Part shown: piece after piece, positions 44,529 to 53,038 of the stretch
How the letters are laid out: the number at the start of each line of letters is the position of its first letter
Position numbering within the stretch: position 1 is the stretch's first letter
Source: Actinopolymorpha alba DSM 45243
GTDB lineage: Bacteria; Actinomycetota; Actinomycetes; Propionibacteriales; Actinopolymorphaceae
Assembly (NCBI RefSeq): GCF_000373925.1
Contig: NZ_KB892812.1
Span: 179 to 64,178 of the forward strand
Length of the DNA stretch: 64,000 nucleotides
Reading direction: 5' to 3'
Translations under genes and position numbers: made by a program
The notes under the pieces: model-generated
What the model was told of the DNA's origin: nothing
Database searches by the model: none
Seen by the model: only the letters and a program-made list of their open reading frames with translations

Positions 44529-45902
44529 ATGACCATACGCTTGGGCGACGTGTCATCAGACTCGGCTCCGCCACCTTCCTCTTCCTCCACTCACTCGAAC
44601 TCCCTCACCCTGCCGTCTCTCACGCGGTCGGCCAGCGGACAAGCAGACGAATCCGCCGGTCACGGTCGCGGGTCCGTAGACCGTGGGCAGAGGTCGGCGG
44701 GTCTCCGGACCGGCTGGCCGGCGTGGTTCCTGCTCGGCGCCGTCGTACTCCTCGCGTTCAACCTCCGAACGGCGGTCGCCAGCATGGGCGCCGTCCTCGG
44801 CGAGGTCAGGGTCGATCTCCATCTCTCCCCAGTCGTGGCGGGGCTGCTCACCACGTTGCCGGTGTTGTGCTTCGCGGCGTTCGGAGCGGTCGCGGCGGGG
44901 CTGGCGCGGAGGTTCGGGTCGTCGCGGGTGGTTGTCGCCGCGCTCCTGACCATCGTGGTCGGGCAGGCGGTGCGGGTGATGGTGTCGTCGATCCCGGTGT
45001 TCCTGCTGGCCACCGGGCTCGCGTTGGCCGGGATGGCGATCGGGAACGTCCTCATTCCCGCGTTCGTCAAGGAGACCTTTCCTGGCCGGGTGGGCCTGGC
45101 GACCGCCGCGTACACCACGTCGATGGCGGTGGGTACGACGCTGCCGGCGGCGCTGACCGTGCCGATCGCGGAGGTCCTGGGCGGGTGGCGTCCCGGCCTC
45201 GGGGTGTGGGCGGTGCCCGCGGTGGTGGCTGTGCTGCCGTGGTTGCTGCTGCTCCGTGGCTCGAGGTCAGAGCGGACGATTACGCGCGGCGGCGCTCGGC
45301 CCCTGGCGCTCTGGGACCTGTCCAGGTCGCCGCTTGCCTGGTCGCTCGCGGTGTACTTCGGGCTGCAGTCTCTCCAGGCGTACGCCGCGTTCGGCTGGCT
45401 GGCGCAGATCTTCCGTGATGCGGGGGTGGATGCGGCACATGCGGGTCTCCTGCTCTCGATCCTTCCGGTGGTAGGTATCCCGCTGTCGTTGGCGTTCCCG
45501 GCGATCGCGGCCCGGCTGCCAGACCAGCGGCCGCTGGTGGTGGCGTGTGGAGTGCCGTACGTCGTGGGGTACGTCGGGTTGTTGCTCGCGCCGCGGGCGG
45601 GTGCGCTGATCTGGGTGGTCATGCTCGGCCTTGGCGGCGGCGCGTTTCCGCTGGCGCTGACGATGATCGGGCTGCGGTCCCGCGCGCACGACGTGACGGC
45701 CCGGCTGTCTGGGTTCACACAGAGCGTGGGCTACCTCCTGGCCGCGACCGGTCCGCTGGCGATGGGCGCGTTGTTCGGAGTGACGGGTGGGTGGACGGTG
45801 CCGATCGGCTTCCTGCTGGCGCTGGTCGCGCCGTTGATGGCGACCGGGTTGTTCGCGGCGCGGCGGCGGTACGTCGACGATGAACTGCACCCTTCCGCCT
45901 GA
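44529..45902 (+). CDS. MFS transporter, CynX/NimT-like
   Basis: A 457-residue, 12-helix major facilitator. A Ser-rich tail of about 60 residues precedes helix 1 (WFLLGAVVLLAFNLRTAV); FNLRTAVASMGAVLGEV is the mark of the CynX/NimT (cyanate/nitroimidazole) group. Further signatures are FVKETFPGRVGLATAAYTTS and FGLQSLQAYAAFGWLAQIF. Substrate unknown. A later start near helix 1 is possible since the tail is low complexity. Confidence 0.9.
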   Translation: MTIRLGDVSSDSAPPPSSSSTHSNSLTLPSLTRSASGQADESAGHGRGSVDRGQRSAGLRTGWPAWFLLGAVVLLAFNLRTAVASMGAVLGEVRVDLHLSPVVAGLLTTLPVLCFAAFGAVAAGLARRFGSSRVVVAALLTIVVGQAVRVMVSSIPVFLLATGLALAGMAIGNVLIPAFVKETFPGRVGLATAAYTTSMAVGTTLPAALTVPIAEVLGGWRPGLGVWAVPAVVAVLPWLLLLRGSRSERTITRGGARPLALWDLSRSPLAWSLAVYFGLQSLQAYAAFGWLAQIFRDAGVDAAHAGLLLSILPVVGIPLSLAFPAIAARLPDQRPLVVACGVPYVVGYVGLLLAPRAGALIWVVMLGLGGGAFPLALTMIGLRSRAHDVTARLSGFTQSVGYLLAATGPLAMGALFGVTGGWTVPIGFLLALVAPLMATGLFAARRRYVDDELHPSA

Positions 45903-45940
45903 CCCTTCCCGACGCCATACTCGTCCATACCAGTTTGGGT

Positions 45941-46008
45941 CGCCCGTTTGGGTCGGGGGTCCCCTTGGCCAATAGAGCCGTACAGGGGGACCCCCACCCA
46001 AACGGGCG
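45941..46008. repeat. Long inverted repeat between MFS and ceramidase-like genes
   Basis: Left arm 45941-45964 (CGCCCGTTTGGGT...CCCC) pairs with right arm 45986-46008 (GGGGACCCCC...AAACGGGCG) over 23 bp with one bulged base and a 21-nt loop. It may be the MFS terminator (the stop is 40 bp before), but the long stem and short direct repeat TTTGGGTCG at its edge are also MITE-like. Confidence 0.75.
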
Positions 46009-46048
46009 GCGGCGGAAGCTGTGGGCGGCGGACAAAGGGGACGGCACG

Positions 46049-47365
46049 ATGGCGTTGTCGTACGTCGGTGTGGCGGTGGCCGACATCACGCCGGTCGAAC
46101 CCGTGCCGCTGGCGGGATTCGCGGTCCGGCTCGATCCGTGGGAGAAGGTGCTGGCACCGCTCGCCGCCCAGGTCTTCGCGTTCGGCGGTCCGCCCCTGGC
46201 GGCGGAGGCGGCCGGCCGACCGGTCCCGGTCACCGCCGTTCTCGTGTGCGCCGACCTGCTGTGGTGGGGTCCCGATGTGGTCGCGTCGCTGACCGGCGAG
46301 ATCGCCCGGGAGTACGGCGTACCCGCGGAGTCGGTCGTCCTCCACGCGTCCCACACGCACAGCGCGCCGCAGCCCGGCCTGACGTTCTCGCCCCTGATCG
46401 GACCCGGCGACGACGCGTATGTCGCGCGGCTCCAGGCCGCGGTGCTGGACGCGGTCGGTCGGGCGCTCGAGGACCTGGAGCCGGTCACGTTCACACGGGG
46501 CACTGGTGAGTGCCGGACCGGGATCAGCCGGCGCCGCGTCAACGCCGACGGTACGGTCGGCGGACCCGATCCTGGCGGGCCGGCTGACCACGAGGTGGGG
46601 GTCATCAGGATGGCCCGGGCGGACGGCCGCCCCAAGGCGGTGCTCGTCCACCACGCCTGCCATCCGGTGATCTCGGCCGACCCGCAGGTGACGCCGGACT
46701 ACCCCGGCGCCATGCGCGCAGACCTCGAGGCGTCGCTGGGTGACGGCGTGGTGGTCGGTTTCCTGCAGGGATGCTGCGGCGACATCAACCCCGCGCTGGT
46801 ACGCGACGGCGGGTTCGGGAATGGTGGGGACGCTGAGATCGCGGCGTTCGGTGGCGCTCTCGCCGCGGCTGTCCGGCAGGTGCTCGACCGGCCGATGACC
46901 GAGCTCGGTGGTGGCGAGGGTGCTGCCGCCGCGAGCGTCCGGACCGAGGCTGTCAACCTTCCCTTGCGGCGGCCCGAGGCTGCCGAACTCGAAGCCCTGC
47001 GGGAAGAATCCGGGATCTGGGGCGAGTGGGCTCGCTGGCTGCTCGCCGAGCCGGCGCGCCTGGTGGACCAGGTGCCGTTGCGGCTCACCCGACTCGATCT
47101 CGCCGATGGCCTTGCGTTGTTGGGTTTTGACGCCGAGGTCACCGTGGCGTACGGCCACTATGTCAAGGAGCGTTCGGCATCGCGGGTGCTGCCGCTCGGC
47201 TACACCAACGGCATGATCGGGTACGTCGTCACCGCGGAGCAGCTCCGGGCCGGCGGGTATGAGCCGGATCAGTCGTACCCCTATGTCTACCGCGCGGGAC
47301 GGTTCGCTCCCGAGGTGGAGGAACGCGTGAAGGCCGCGATCGATCAGGCGCTGGACCTCTCGTGA
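46049..47365 (+). CDS. Neutral/alkaline ceramidase-like protein
   Basis: A 438-residue protein matching the N-terminal catalytic domain of neutral ceramidases. VGVAVADITPVEPVPLAGF is the usual start, VVLHASHTHSAPQPG carries zinc-binding HxH, VHHACHPVI another His, and QGCCGDINP the catalytic Ser/Cys-region equivalent. No signal peptide is seen, unlike secreted ceramidases, and the C-terminal domain is short, so the true substrate may differ from ceramide. ATG 46049 is chosen because MALSYVGVAV fits the family. A palindromic repeat follows the stop. Confidence 0.85.
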   Translation: MALSYVGVAVADITPVEPVPLAGFAVRLDPWEKVLAPLAAQVFAFGGPPLAAEAAGRPVPVTAVLVCADLLWWGPDVVASLTGEIAREYGVPAESVVLHASHTHSAPQPGLTFSPLIGPGDDAYVARLQAAVLDAVGRALEDLEPVTFTRGTGECRTGISRRRVNADGTVGGPDPGGPADHEVGVIRMARADGRPKAVLVHHACHPVISADPQVTPDYPGAMRADLEASLGDGVVVGFLQGCCGDINPALVRDGGFGNGGDAEIAAFGGALAAAVRQVLDRPMTELGGGEGAAAASVRTEAVNLPLRRPEAAELEALREESGIWGEWARWLLAEPARLVDQVPLRLTRLDLADGLALLGFDAEVTVAYGHYVKERSASRVLPLGYTNGMIGYVVTAEQLRAGGYEPDQSYPYVYRAGRFAPEVEERVKAAIDQALDLS

Positions 47366-47437
47366 TCATGAAGCCGGAGAGGGCTGTGAAGCCCGTACGC
47401 CTTCATGATCAGGATCATGATCACCGTCATGATCACG
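47362..47437. repeat. TGATCATGA-type inverted repeat, copy 2
   Basis: From the ceramidase-like stop the DNA reads TGATCATGAAGCC...GGGCT...AGCCCGT...CTTCATGATCA, then GGATCATGATCACC and GTCATGATCACGG, a nest of ATGATCAT palindromes. It shares TGATCATGAAG-C and CGGGCT with the copy at 33634. Terminator or mobile palindrome. Confidence 0.65.
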
Positions 47438-47483
47438 GGAGCGTGCGGGTGCGGGCCGAGGAGACAGGACGAAGGAGCCGAGA

Positions 47484-48758
47484 ATGCCTGTGGTGCCAAC
47501 CCCGGTAGGGGATTCCGCCGTCCGCAGCGCGTTGGTGGGCGGCACTCCCGTTCGTACGACGCCGTTTCCCTCCTGGCCACCGGTCAGCGACGCGATGACG
47601 CGGGCGGTCGCGGAGGTAGCCGAAGCAGGCGTGTGGTCGGCTGCGGACGGGCCGGTCAAGACCCGGTTCGAGCGCGAGTTCGCGGAGTATCACGGTGCCC
47701 GGCATGGGCTCGCTGTGTGCAACGGCACCATCTCGCTGGAGATCGCCCTTAAATCGTTGGGCATCGGGAGCCGTGACGAGGTGATCGTCCCCGGCTACAC
47801 CTTCCTCGCGACGGCGACGGCGGTGCTCGGCGTCAACGCACTGCCTATTTTCGTGGACATCGATCCGGAGTTCGGGTGCCTTGATCCGGCTGCACTCGAA
47901 GCGGCCATCACGCCGCGCACCAGGGCGGTGATTCCTGTGCACCTGGCCGGGCATCCGGCCGACCTGGACCGCATCACGAGCATCGCTGTCAAGCACGGCT
48001 TGGCAGTGATCGAGGACGCGGCGCACGCCCATGGGGCCAGCTGGCGCGGACAGCGGGTCGGATCGTTCGGTGACTTCGGCAGTTGGTCATTCCAGGCGTC
48101 GAAGAACATGACGTCCGGCGAAGGCGGCATCCTGGTCACCAGCGACGACGCGCTGGCCGACAAGGCGTGGAGCTTCCACCACTGCGGGCGGGCCCGGCAG
48201 GGCGAGTGGTACGACCACGGCATCCTTGGTGGCAACTACCGCTTGACGGAGTTCCAGAGCGCGCTTCTCCTTGCACAGTTGGCGAATCTCGACCACGACC
48301 TCGCCCGACGGGAACGCAGCGCCGCGATCCTCGACGAGGGTCTGGGGCGGATCGATGGTCTCGCGCCGCTCGCCCGTGATCCGCGGTGCACGACGCATGG
48401 CTATCACCTGTATCAGTTCCGCTATGACCCCGACGCGTTCGGCGGCCTGTCGCGGGCGCGGTTCACCGAAGCGCTCCAGGCCGAAGGGATCCCTGCGACC
48501 CCGGGATACGCCGTACCCCTTGATCGGCAGGGAGTTTTCGCGGAACGTCGGTTCGACCTGCGGGCCACCGGCTACGACCCCGACTACCCGCCGACGAGGT
48601 ACGGCACGCTCGACCTGCCAGTCACCGAGCGGTTCTGCGCCGAGCTGGTCTGGATTCCACAACATGTGTTGCTCGGCTCCGACGACGACATTGCCGATAT
48701 CGTCACCGCGGCGGAGAAGGTGAAGGCGGTGGCGCACACCCTGGTGGACGCCGCATGA
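47484..48758 (+). CDS. DegT/DnrJ/EryC1/StrS aminotransferase
   Basis: A 424-residue PLP-dependent sugar aminotransferase. VCNGTISLEIALKSLGIG binds the cofactor phosphate, VIPVHLAGHPADLDRI and IEDAAHAHGA are family motifs, and SFQASKNMTSGEGGI contains the PLP lysine. Typical role: amination of keto-sugars for antibiotics or surface glycans, or a 3-amino-5-hydroxybenzoate-like reaction. Followed after 48 bp by a Gfo/Idh/MocA oxidoreductase; such pairs make aminocyclitols or amino sugars. Confidence 0.93.
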   Translation: MPVVPTPVGDSAVRSALVGGTPVRTTPFPSWPPVSDAMTRAVAEVAEAGVWSAADGPVKTRFEREFAEYHGARHGLAVCNGTISLEIALKSLGIGSRDEVIVPGYTFLATATAVLGVNALPIFVDIDPEFGCLDPAALEAAITPRTRAVIPVHLAGHPADLDRITSIAVKHGLAVIEDAAHAHGASWRGQRVGSFGDFGSWSFQASKNMTSGEGGILVTSDDALADKAWSFHHCGRARQGEWYDHGILGGNYRLTEFQSALLLAQLANLDHDLARRERSAAILDEGLGRIDGLAPLARDPRCTTHGYHLYQFRYDPDAFGGLSRARFTEALQAEGIPATPGYAVPLDRQGVFAERRFDLRATGYDPDYPPTRYGTLDLPVTERFCAELVWIPQHVLLGSDDDIADIVTAAEKVKAVAHTLVDAA

Positions 48759-48806
48759 GCGAACGACGACAACGACGGGAACGACGCGAGCGAAGCGAGG
48801 ATGCGC

Positions 48807-49793
48807 ATGAGTGAGACGAGGGCGCGGGCGGGTGTCGTCGCGGGTGTCATCGGGACCGGCGACATGGCCCGGACCCACACCGCGGCCTGGCAACGGCTCG
48901 GCGTCGACGTGGTGGTGTTCTCCCGGTCGGCCGAGCGGGGCCAGGCATTCGCCGCCGAGCATGGCGTCACAGCAATCACCGACCAGGCCGAGCTGCTGGC
49001 CCGGGTCGGCGTGGTCGACATCTGTACGCCGACCGACACCCACGCGGAGCTGGCCCAGCAGGCGGCGGCGGCCGGCCGGCACGTCATCTGCGAGAAGCCG
49101 CTGGCCCGCACGTACACCGAGGGCCGGGCGATGATCGACGCCTGCGCCTCGGCTGGTGTCGGGTTGTTCGCGGCGCAGGTGCTGAGGTATTTCCCGGCGT
49201 ACGTCGCGGCTCGTGACGCGATGCGGTCGGGGCGGATCGGTGAGCCGAAGCAGCTCCGCTTCTGGCGTACCGTCGAGAGTCCGGCGGCGGCCACGTGGTT
49301 CCGCGACCTCGCACGCTCGGGCGGCGTCCTCGTCGACCTCGCCATCCACGACCTCGACTTCGCCCGCTGGCTGGCCGGTGACGTGACGCAGGTGCTCGGG
49401 CAGACCACGCCGGGGAACGACGGCCCGCCGGTCCACTCCTCGGCGACGCTGACCCATGCGGGCGGGGTGACCTCGGAGGTCACCGCGATCTGGGACGTGC
49501 CCGGGACCGCGTTGCGCTCGACGTTCGAGATCAGCGGGGACGAGGGTGTGCTGCGGTTCGACTCGGCGCCGGCGCCGGTGTTGCGGGACGGGTCGGGCAC
49601 GGTGCTGCTCGAGGACGACTTCTCGGTCGACCCGTACGCCGAGCAGCTGGGGGAGTTCCTCGACGCGATCGCCGGGCGTACGCAGTCGAGGGTGAGCGCC
49701 GAGGATGGCCTGGTGGCGTTGACGATCGCGTTGGCGGGCGAGGAGTCCGCCCGCACCGGCGTTCCCGTGGATCCCGCGACGCTCGCGTCCTGA
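48807..49793 (+). CDS. Gfo/Idh/MocA-family oxidoreductase
   Basis: A 328-residue NAD(P)-dependent sugar or inositol dehydrogenase. GVIGTGDMARTHTAAW is the nucleotide loop, VDICTPTDTHAELAQQA and CEKPLARTYTEGRAM (the EKP motif with catalytic Lys) follow, and GGVLVDLAIHDLDFARWLAG carries the catalytic Asp/His region. ATG 48807 is preferred to 48801 for spacing to GCGAGG. Expected to oxidise a hydroxyl to the ketone aminated by the upstream DegT enzyme. Confidence 0.93.
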   Translation: MSETRARAGVVAGVIGTGDMARTHTAAWQRLGVDVVVFSRSAERGQAFAAEHGVTAITDQAELLARVGVVDICTPTDTHAELAQQAAAAGRHVICEKPLARTYTEGRAMIDACASAGVGLFAAQVLRYFPAYVAARDAMRSGRIGEPKQLRFWRTVESPAAATWFRDLARSGGVLVDLAIHDLDFARWLAGDVTQVLGQTTPGNDGPPVHSSATLTHAGGVTSEVTAIWDVPGTALRSTFEISGDEGVLRFDSAPAPVLRDGSGTVLLEDDFSVDPYAEQLGEFLDAIAGRTQSRVSAEDGLVALTIALAGEESARTGVPVDPATLAS

Positions 49794-49811
49794 GCTCGTT
49801 CTGACCAATCG

Positions 49812-49885
49812 CGGCAACGGCCATCCGCCCGCATTTTGTGCACGGCGGACGGCCGTTGCCGATAAAGGCCAGGCGAAGTGGCCTT
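49812..49885 (+). terminator. Two consecutive terminator hairpins
   Basis: Hairpin A: CGGCAACGGCC (49812-49822) with GGCCGTTGCCG (49851-49861), extended by CCGCC/GGCGG inside. Hairpin B: AAGGCCA (49865-49871) with TGGCCTT (49879-49885). Together they close the DegT/Gfo unit. Confidence 0.8.
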
Positions 49886-50067
49886 CGGCGTACTTTCCGC
49901 CTCCGTTGCACGTGTGTCTCCACTACCTTGTGCTCGATCTTTCGAGCCGACCTCTTTGCCCGCCGTGCACCTGAACGACACCCACGGCCGGTGGGATAGG
50001 CGCTCGGAACCCGTTGCCGGCAAGGGCTTCGGGGAATCCGGTCGGAGGACCGGGAAGGGAGTCGTTC

Positions 50068-50916
50068 GTGCTACGACGTTCTGTGCGCCATGTGCGCATC
50101 CTGGCCCTGATGGGCATCCTCGCCGCCGTGGCGGCGGCCACGCTCGGTCCGGTCGCGGCGCCGGCGCGTGCCGCTGGAGATGACCCGGTGCGGGTCCGGG
50201 TCGCGACGTACAACATCCACCACGGCGCCGGGCCCGATGACGTCCTCGACCTCGAGCACGTCGCTCGCGTCCTCGCCTCGACGCGCGCGGAGGTGATCGG
50301 TCTGCAGGAGGTCGACAACCACTGGGGCGCGCGTAGCAACTTCGTCGACCAGGCGAACTGGCTTGCGAAGAAGCTCGACATGCATGTCGCGTACGGCGCC
50401 AATCTCGACCTCGACCCGCTCGAGCCAGGTCAGGAACGCCGGCAGTACGGCACGGCGATCCTGTCCCGCTTCCCGATCAAGTCGTGGAGCAACACCTACC
50501 TGCCGAAGTTCGGCAACCACGAGCAGCGCGGCCTGCTGGTCACGAACCTCAACGTGCGTGGGATTCCGGTGCGCTTCGCGAACACGCACCTGCAGCACAA
50601 CGACAACCTCGAACGCCAGGCGCAGGCGGCGAAGATCGTCGAACTCCTCGGCTCCACGCCGTCCCGCACCATCGTCGTCGGCGACCTCAACGCGACGCCG
50701 GACGCGCCGGAGATCAAGACGCTCACCGACGTGTTCACCGACACCTGGACGGCTGGCGGGGTGGGGGACGGCTTCACGTACTCCGTCGAACACCCCGACC
50801 GGCGGATCGACTTCGTGCTGGCGTCCCGGGACCTCGGGATCCGGAAGGCTGAGGTGGTCAGTGCTGACGCCTCCGACCACCTGCCGGTCGTGGTTGACCT
50901 GACGGTACGCCGCTGA
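50068..50916 (+). CDS. Secreted endonuclease/exonuclease/phosphatase-family protein
   Basis: A 282-residue exported phosphodiesterase fold. ILALMGILAAVAAATLGPVA is a signal peptide cleaved near ARA. Catalytic motifs: VATYNIHHGAG, VIGLQEVDNHWG (metal-binding Glu), VVGDLNATPD (Asp-Asn) and SDHLPVVVDL (Asp-His). GGAAGGGAG lies before GTG 50068. Substrates may be phospholipids or nucleic acid. A broken relative lies 580 bp downstream (51496-52301). Confidence 0.9.
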   Translation: MLRRSVRHVRILALMGILAAVAAATLGPVAAPARAAGDDPVRVRVATYNIHHGAGPDDVLDLEHVARVLASTRAEVIGLQEVDNHWGARSNFVDQANWLAKKLDMHVAYGANLDLDPLEPGQERRQYGTAILSRFPIKSWSNTYLPKFGNHEQRGLLVTNLNVRGIPVRFANTHLQHNDNLERQAQAAKIVELLGSTPSRTIVVGDLNATPDAPEIKTLTDVFTDTWTAGGVGDGFTYSVEHPDRRIDFVLASRDLGIRKAEVVSADASDHLPVVVDLTVRR

Positions 50917-50982
50917 GAACGAGTACGCCCCGGGACCGGCGCTTTTCTAGCCGGGCCCGGGGCGGCCGGCGCGATCCTCCCG

Positions 50983-51333
50983 TTAGCGGGTGAAGCGCTC
51001 CATCGCTTCTTTGAACATGCGGTCAAAGCTGTCGCTCATCGACGAGTCTGCTCGCCGCTGCAAGGACGTCGTAAAGGTCGCTTCCCGCGTCTGCCGGTCC
51101 GCTTCACGAACGGCCTCGACGACCGATGCTGCCAACTCCTCACGCTCGAGCCTCCGCTTGGCGAGGACATGGATGTCGATCTCCAACTGACCGTTTGTGA
51201 CGGTCGCCTTCACCAGGTCGTCCGCGGCGGTGCCTTCGAAAGATCTGATTCGGTGTTCCTCGACCTGTTCGGACATCTCCGCGATCGATCGACCGATCTC
51301 GTTCATGATCGCGTCGAGATTCATTGGTTCCAT
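50983..51333 (-). CDS. YbaB/EbfC-like protein
   Basis: About 116 residues of the YbaB fold: a helix, then ADDLVKATVTNGQLEIDIHV strands, then a long helix ELAASVVEAVREADRQTRE. Actinobacterial relatives occur near type VII secretion genes and WXG100-like proteins. ATG 51333 has AAGGAG six bases upstream; an earlier in-frame ATG is at 51360. It overlaps the tail of the truncated small gene upstream, as in a former operon. Confidence 0.75.
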   Translation of the reverse strand: MEPMNLDAIMNEIGRSIAEMSEQVEEHRIRSFEGTAADDLVKATVTNGQLEIDIHVLAKRRLEREELAASVVEAVREADRQTREATFTTSLQRRADSSMSDSFDRMFKEAMERFTR

Positions 51334-51500
51334 CCTGACTCCTTCAGCGCCTGCCGCCACGCGATCCGGGGATCAGGAGCGGCTGGCGCCTCGTCGAGGT
51401 CGAAGCCGGCGACGTTCTTCATGGTTTCGGTCATGTGTTGGGCCATGGTGACGCGTGCGTTGAGGATCGCTTCTTTACATGCGTTCGCCAGCTCGGTGGG
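51321..51500 (-). pseudogene. Truncated partner gene upstream of the YbaB-like gene
   Basis: The open minus frame encodes ELANACKEAILNARVTMAQH, MTETMKNVAGFDLDEAPAAP and RIAWRQALKESGWNQ before its stop at 51321. Upstream of about 51500 the frame merges into sequence antisense to the neighbouring nuclease gene, so the N-terminus seems lost. An internal ATG at 51446 could still give 41 residues. Family unknown. Confidence 0.45.
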
Positions 51501-52301
51501 CGGGACGGGCGGCCGGAGGCATGGCGTCGCGGCGCTGCGGGTCGCGACGTACAACATCCATCACGGCGCCGATGAGGCGGACGTCCTCGACCTCGGGCGC
51601 ACCTCCAAGGTGATCGGGTCGCTGGGCGCCGACCTGGTGGGGCTGCAGGAGGTCGACCGGCACCTGTCGGAACGCAGCGGCTTCGTGGACCAGGCCGGCT
51701 GGCTCGCCGAGCGGCTCGGGATGGAAGTCGTGTACGGCGCGAACGTGGACCTCGATCCGCTCGCGTCGGGCAGCCGCGGCGGCAGTACGGCCTGGCGATC
51801 CTGTCGAGGTACCCGATCCTGTCGTGGACGCATGTGGCGCTGCCGGTGCCGGGATCGCTGGAGCCGCGGGGCTACCTCGCCGTGGAGGTGGAGGTGGAGG
51901 TGGAGTTGGAGTTGGAGGCGGACGCTCGCGGCGTACCCCTGACGTTCGCGACCACGCACTTCACGGAGTCCGACTCGGGTGCGCGAGCACGTCAGGCGGA
52001 GCACCTCGTTGGCCTGCTGCGTGGCGTACGTACGCCGACCATCCTCACCGGCGACCTCAACGCGCGGCCGGACTCGCCGGAGGTCAAGACCCTCACCGAG
52101 TCGCTCGTGGATGCGTGGCTCGATGGGGGTACGTCGGACGGGTTCAGCTACTCCGCCAGCCGGCCTGCTCGGCGGATCGATTACGTCCTGGCATCCCGCG
52201 AGTTCGACGTCGTACGCGCTCAGGTCGTGAAGTCCGGCGCCTCCGACCATCTACCCGTCGTCGCCGACCTCGTCCTGTCTGCGGCGGAGCGAGCAGACTG
52301 A
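51496..52301 (+). pseudogene. Broken second endonuclease/exonuclease/phosphatase gene
   Basis: Homologous to the gene at 50068 throughout: RVATYNIHHGADEADVLDLG, LVGLQEVDRHLSERSGFVDQ, GDLNARPDSPEVKTLTESL, SDHLPVVADLVL. The frame is lost between about 51765 and 51782; the second frame resumes RRQYGLAILSRYPILSW and ends at 52301. The signal peptide is missing, the only start is GTG 51496 inside truncated flank, and the middle has a VEVEVEVELELEA low-complexity run (about 51882-51920). Probably inactive. Confidence 0.8.
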
Positions 52302-52322
52302 ACTGTCGGGCGTACGACGCGT

Positions 52323-52865
52323 CTAGCCCACAATGCTTTCGGGAAGCCGGTGCAGGATCTCGTTGACAGTCTGCTCGGGCGACTCATCGGAGGTGTCGAG
52401 CCAGAGGCCGAGCCGTGGTGTTTCTTCGCGCAACGACAGGTCGAGCGCCTCGACCGTCCAGTCGCCGTACCCCGTCTTCGGGCGTTCGCGTTCCCGGCGC
52501 TCGATCACGTCAGGCCGGGGCGCGAGGACCACGACCGCCAGCGGGCGGGTGGCCACCAAGGTGACGAACTCCGCCAGGTCCGGGCCGAGGATGACATCCT
52601 GCACGACAGCGGTGTAGCCCGCGCTGGCGTACTCGTCGGCCAACTTCGCGGAGATGCGGTAGCGCAGGCGAAGTTCGGCGTTCATCGCGTCGCCGCCGTC
52701 GGGCGTGATCGGCGCCGCACCCGACACGATCATCCGCCGGAAGATGTCGCCGCGGACGTGTACGGAGCGGTCGAGGCGTTCGGCGAGCAACTGCGCGACC
52801 GTCGACTTGCCGGCGGCCATGATGCCCGTGATCACGATCACCCGGGGGTCTGCGGTGGCGGTCAC
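52323..52865 (-). CDS. P-loop kinase, chloramphenicol phosphotransferase-like
   Basis: A 180-residue nucleotide kinase fold. VIVITGIMAAGKSTVAQLLA is Walker A; HVRGDIFRRM (Asp) resembles the DXX motif of small-molecule kinases, and VVVLAPRPDVIERRERERP the lid. Similar to gluconate kinase-like and chloramphenicol phosphotransferase-like AAA_33 proteins. Substrate unknown. GTG 52865 is preferred; ATG 52889 is possible. It converges with the broken nuclease gene. Confidence 0.82.
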   Translation of the reverse strand: MTATADPRVIVITGIMAAGKSTVAQLLAERLDRSVHVRGDIFRRMIVSGAAPITPDGGDAMNAELRLRYRISAKLADEYASAGYTAVVQDVILGPDLAEFVTLVATRPLAVVVLAPRPDVIERRERERPKTGYGDWTVEALDLSLREETPRLGLWLDTSDESPEQTVNEILHRLPESIVG

Positions 52866-53038
52866 CGCCGCATCCTGCCGTGACCACACGCCACGCCGCA
52901 GCTGTGTTTCTGGCGGGCGTGGGGCGTTTGCCCAGCCGCTGGTCGGTGTAAAACCGCAGGGTAGGAGGCCGTGTACGGGCGGGTATGAGGGGCCGGGGTA
53001 GCTGCCAGGGATGTCGCTGTTGGCAGGGGAGGAGACCC

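Noticed and set aside
45935-46048. Longer ceramidase-like start at 45935
   Set aside because: It would translate through the inverted repeat; the family N-terminus begins at ATG 46049.
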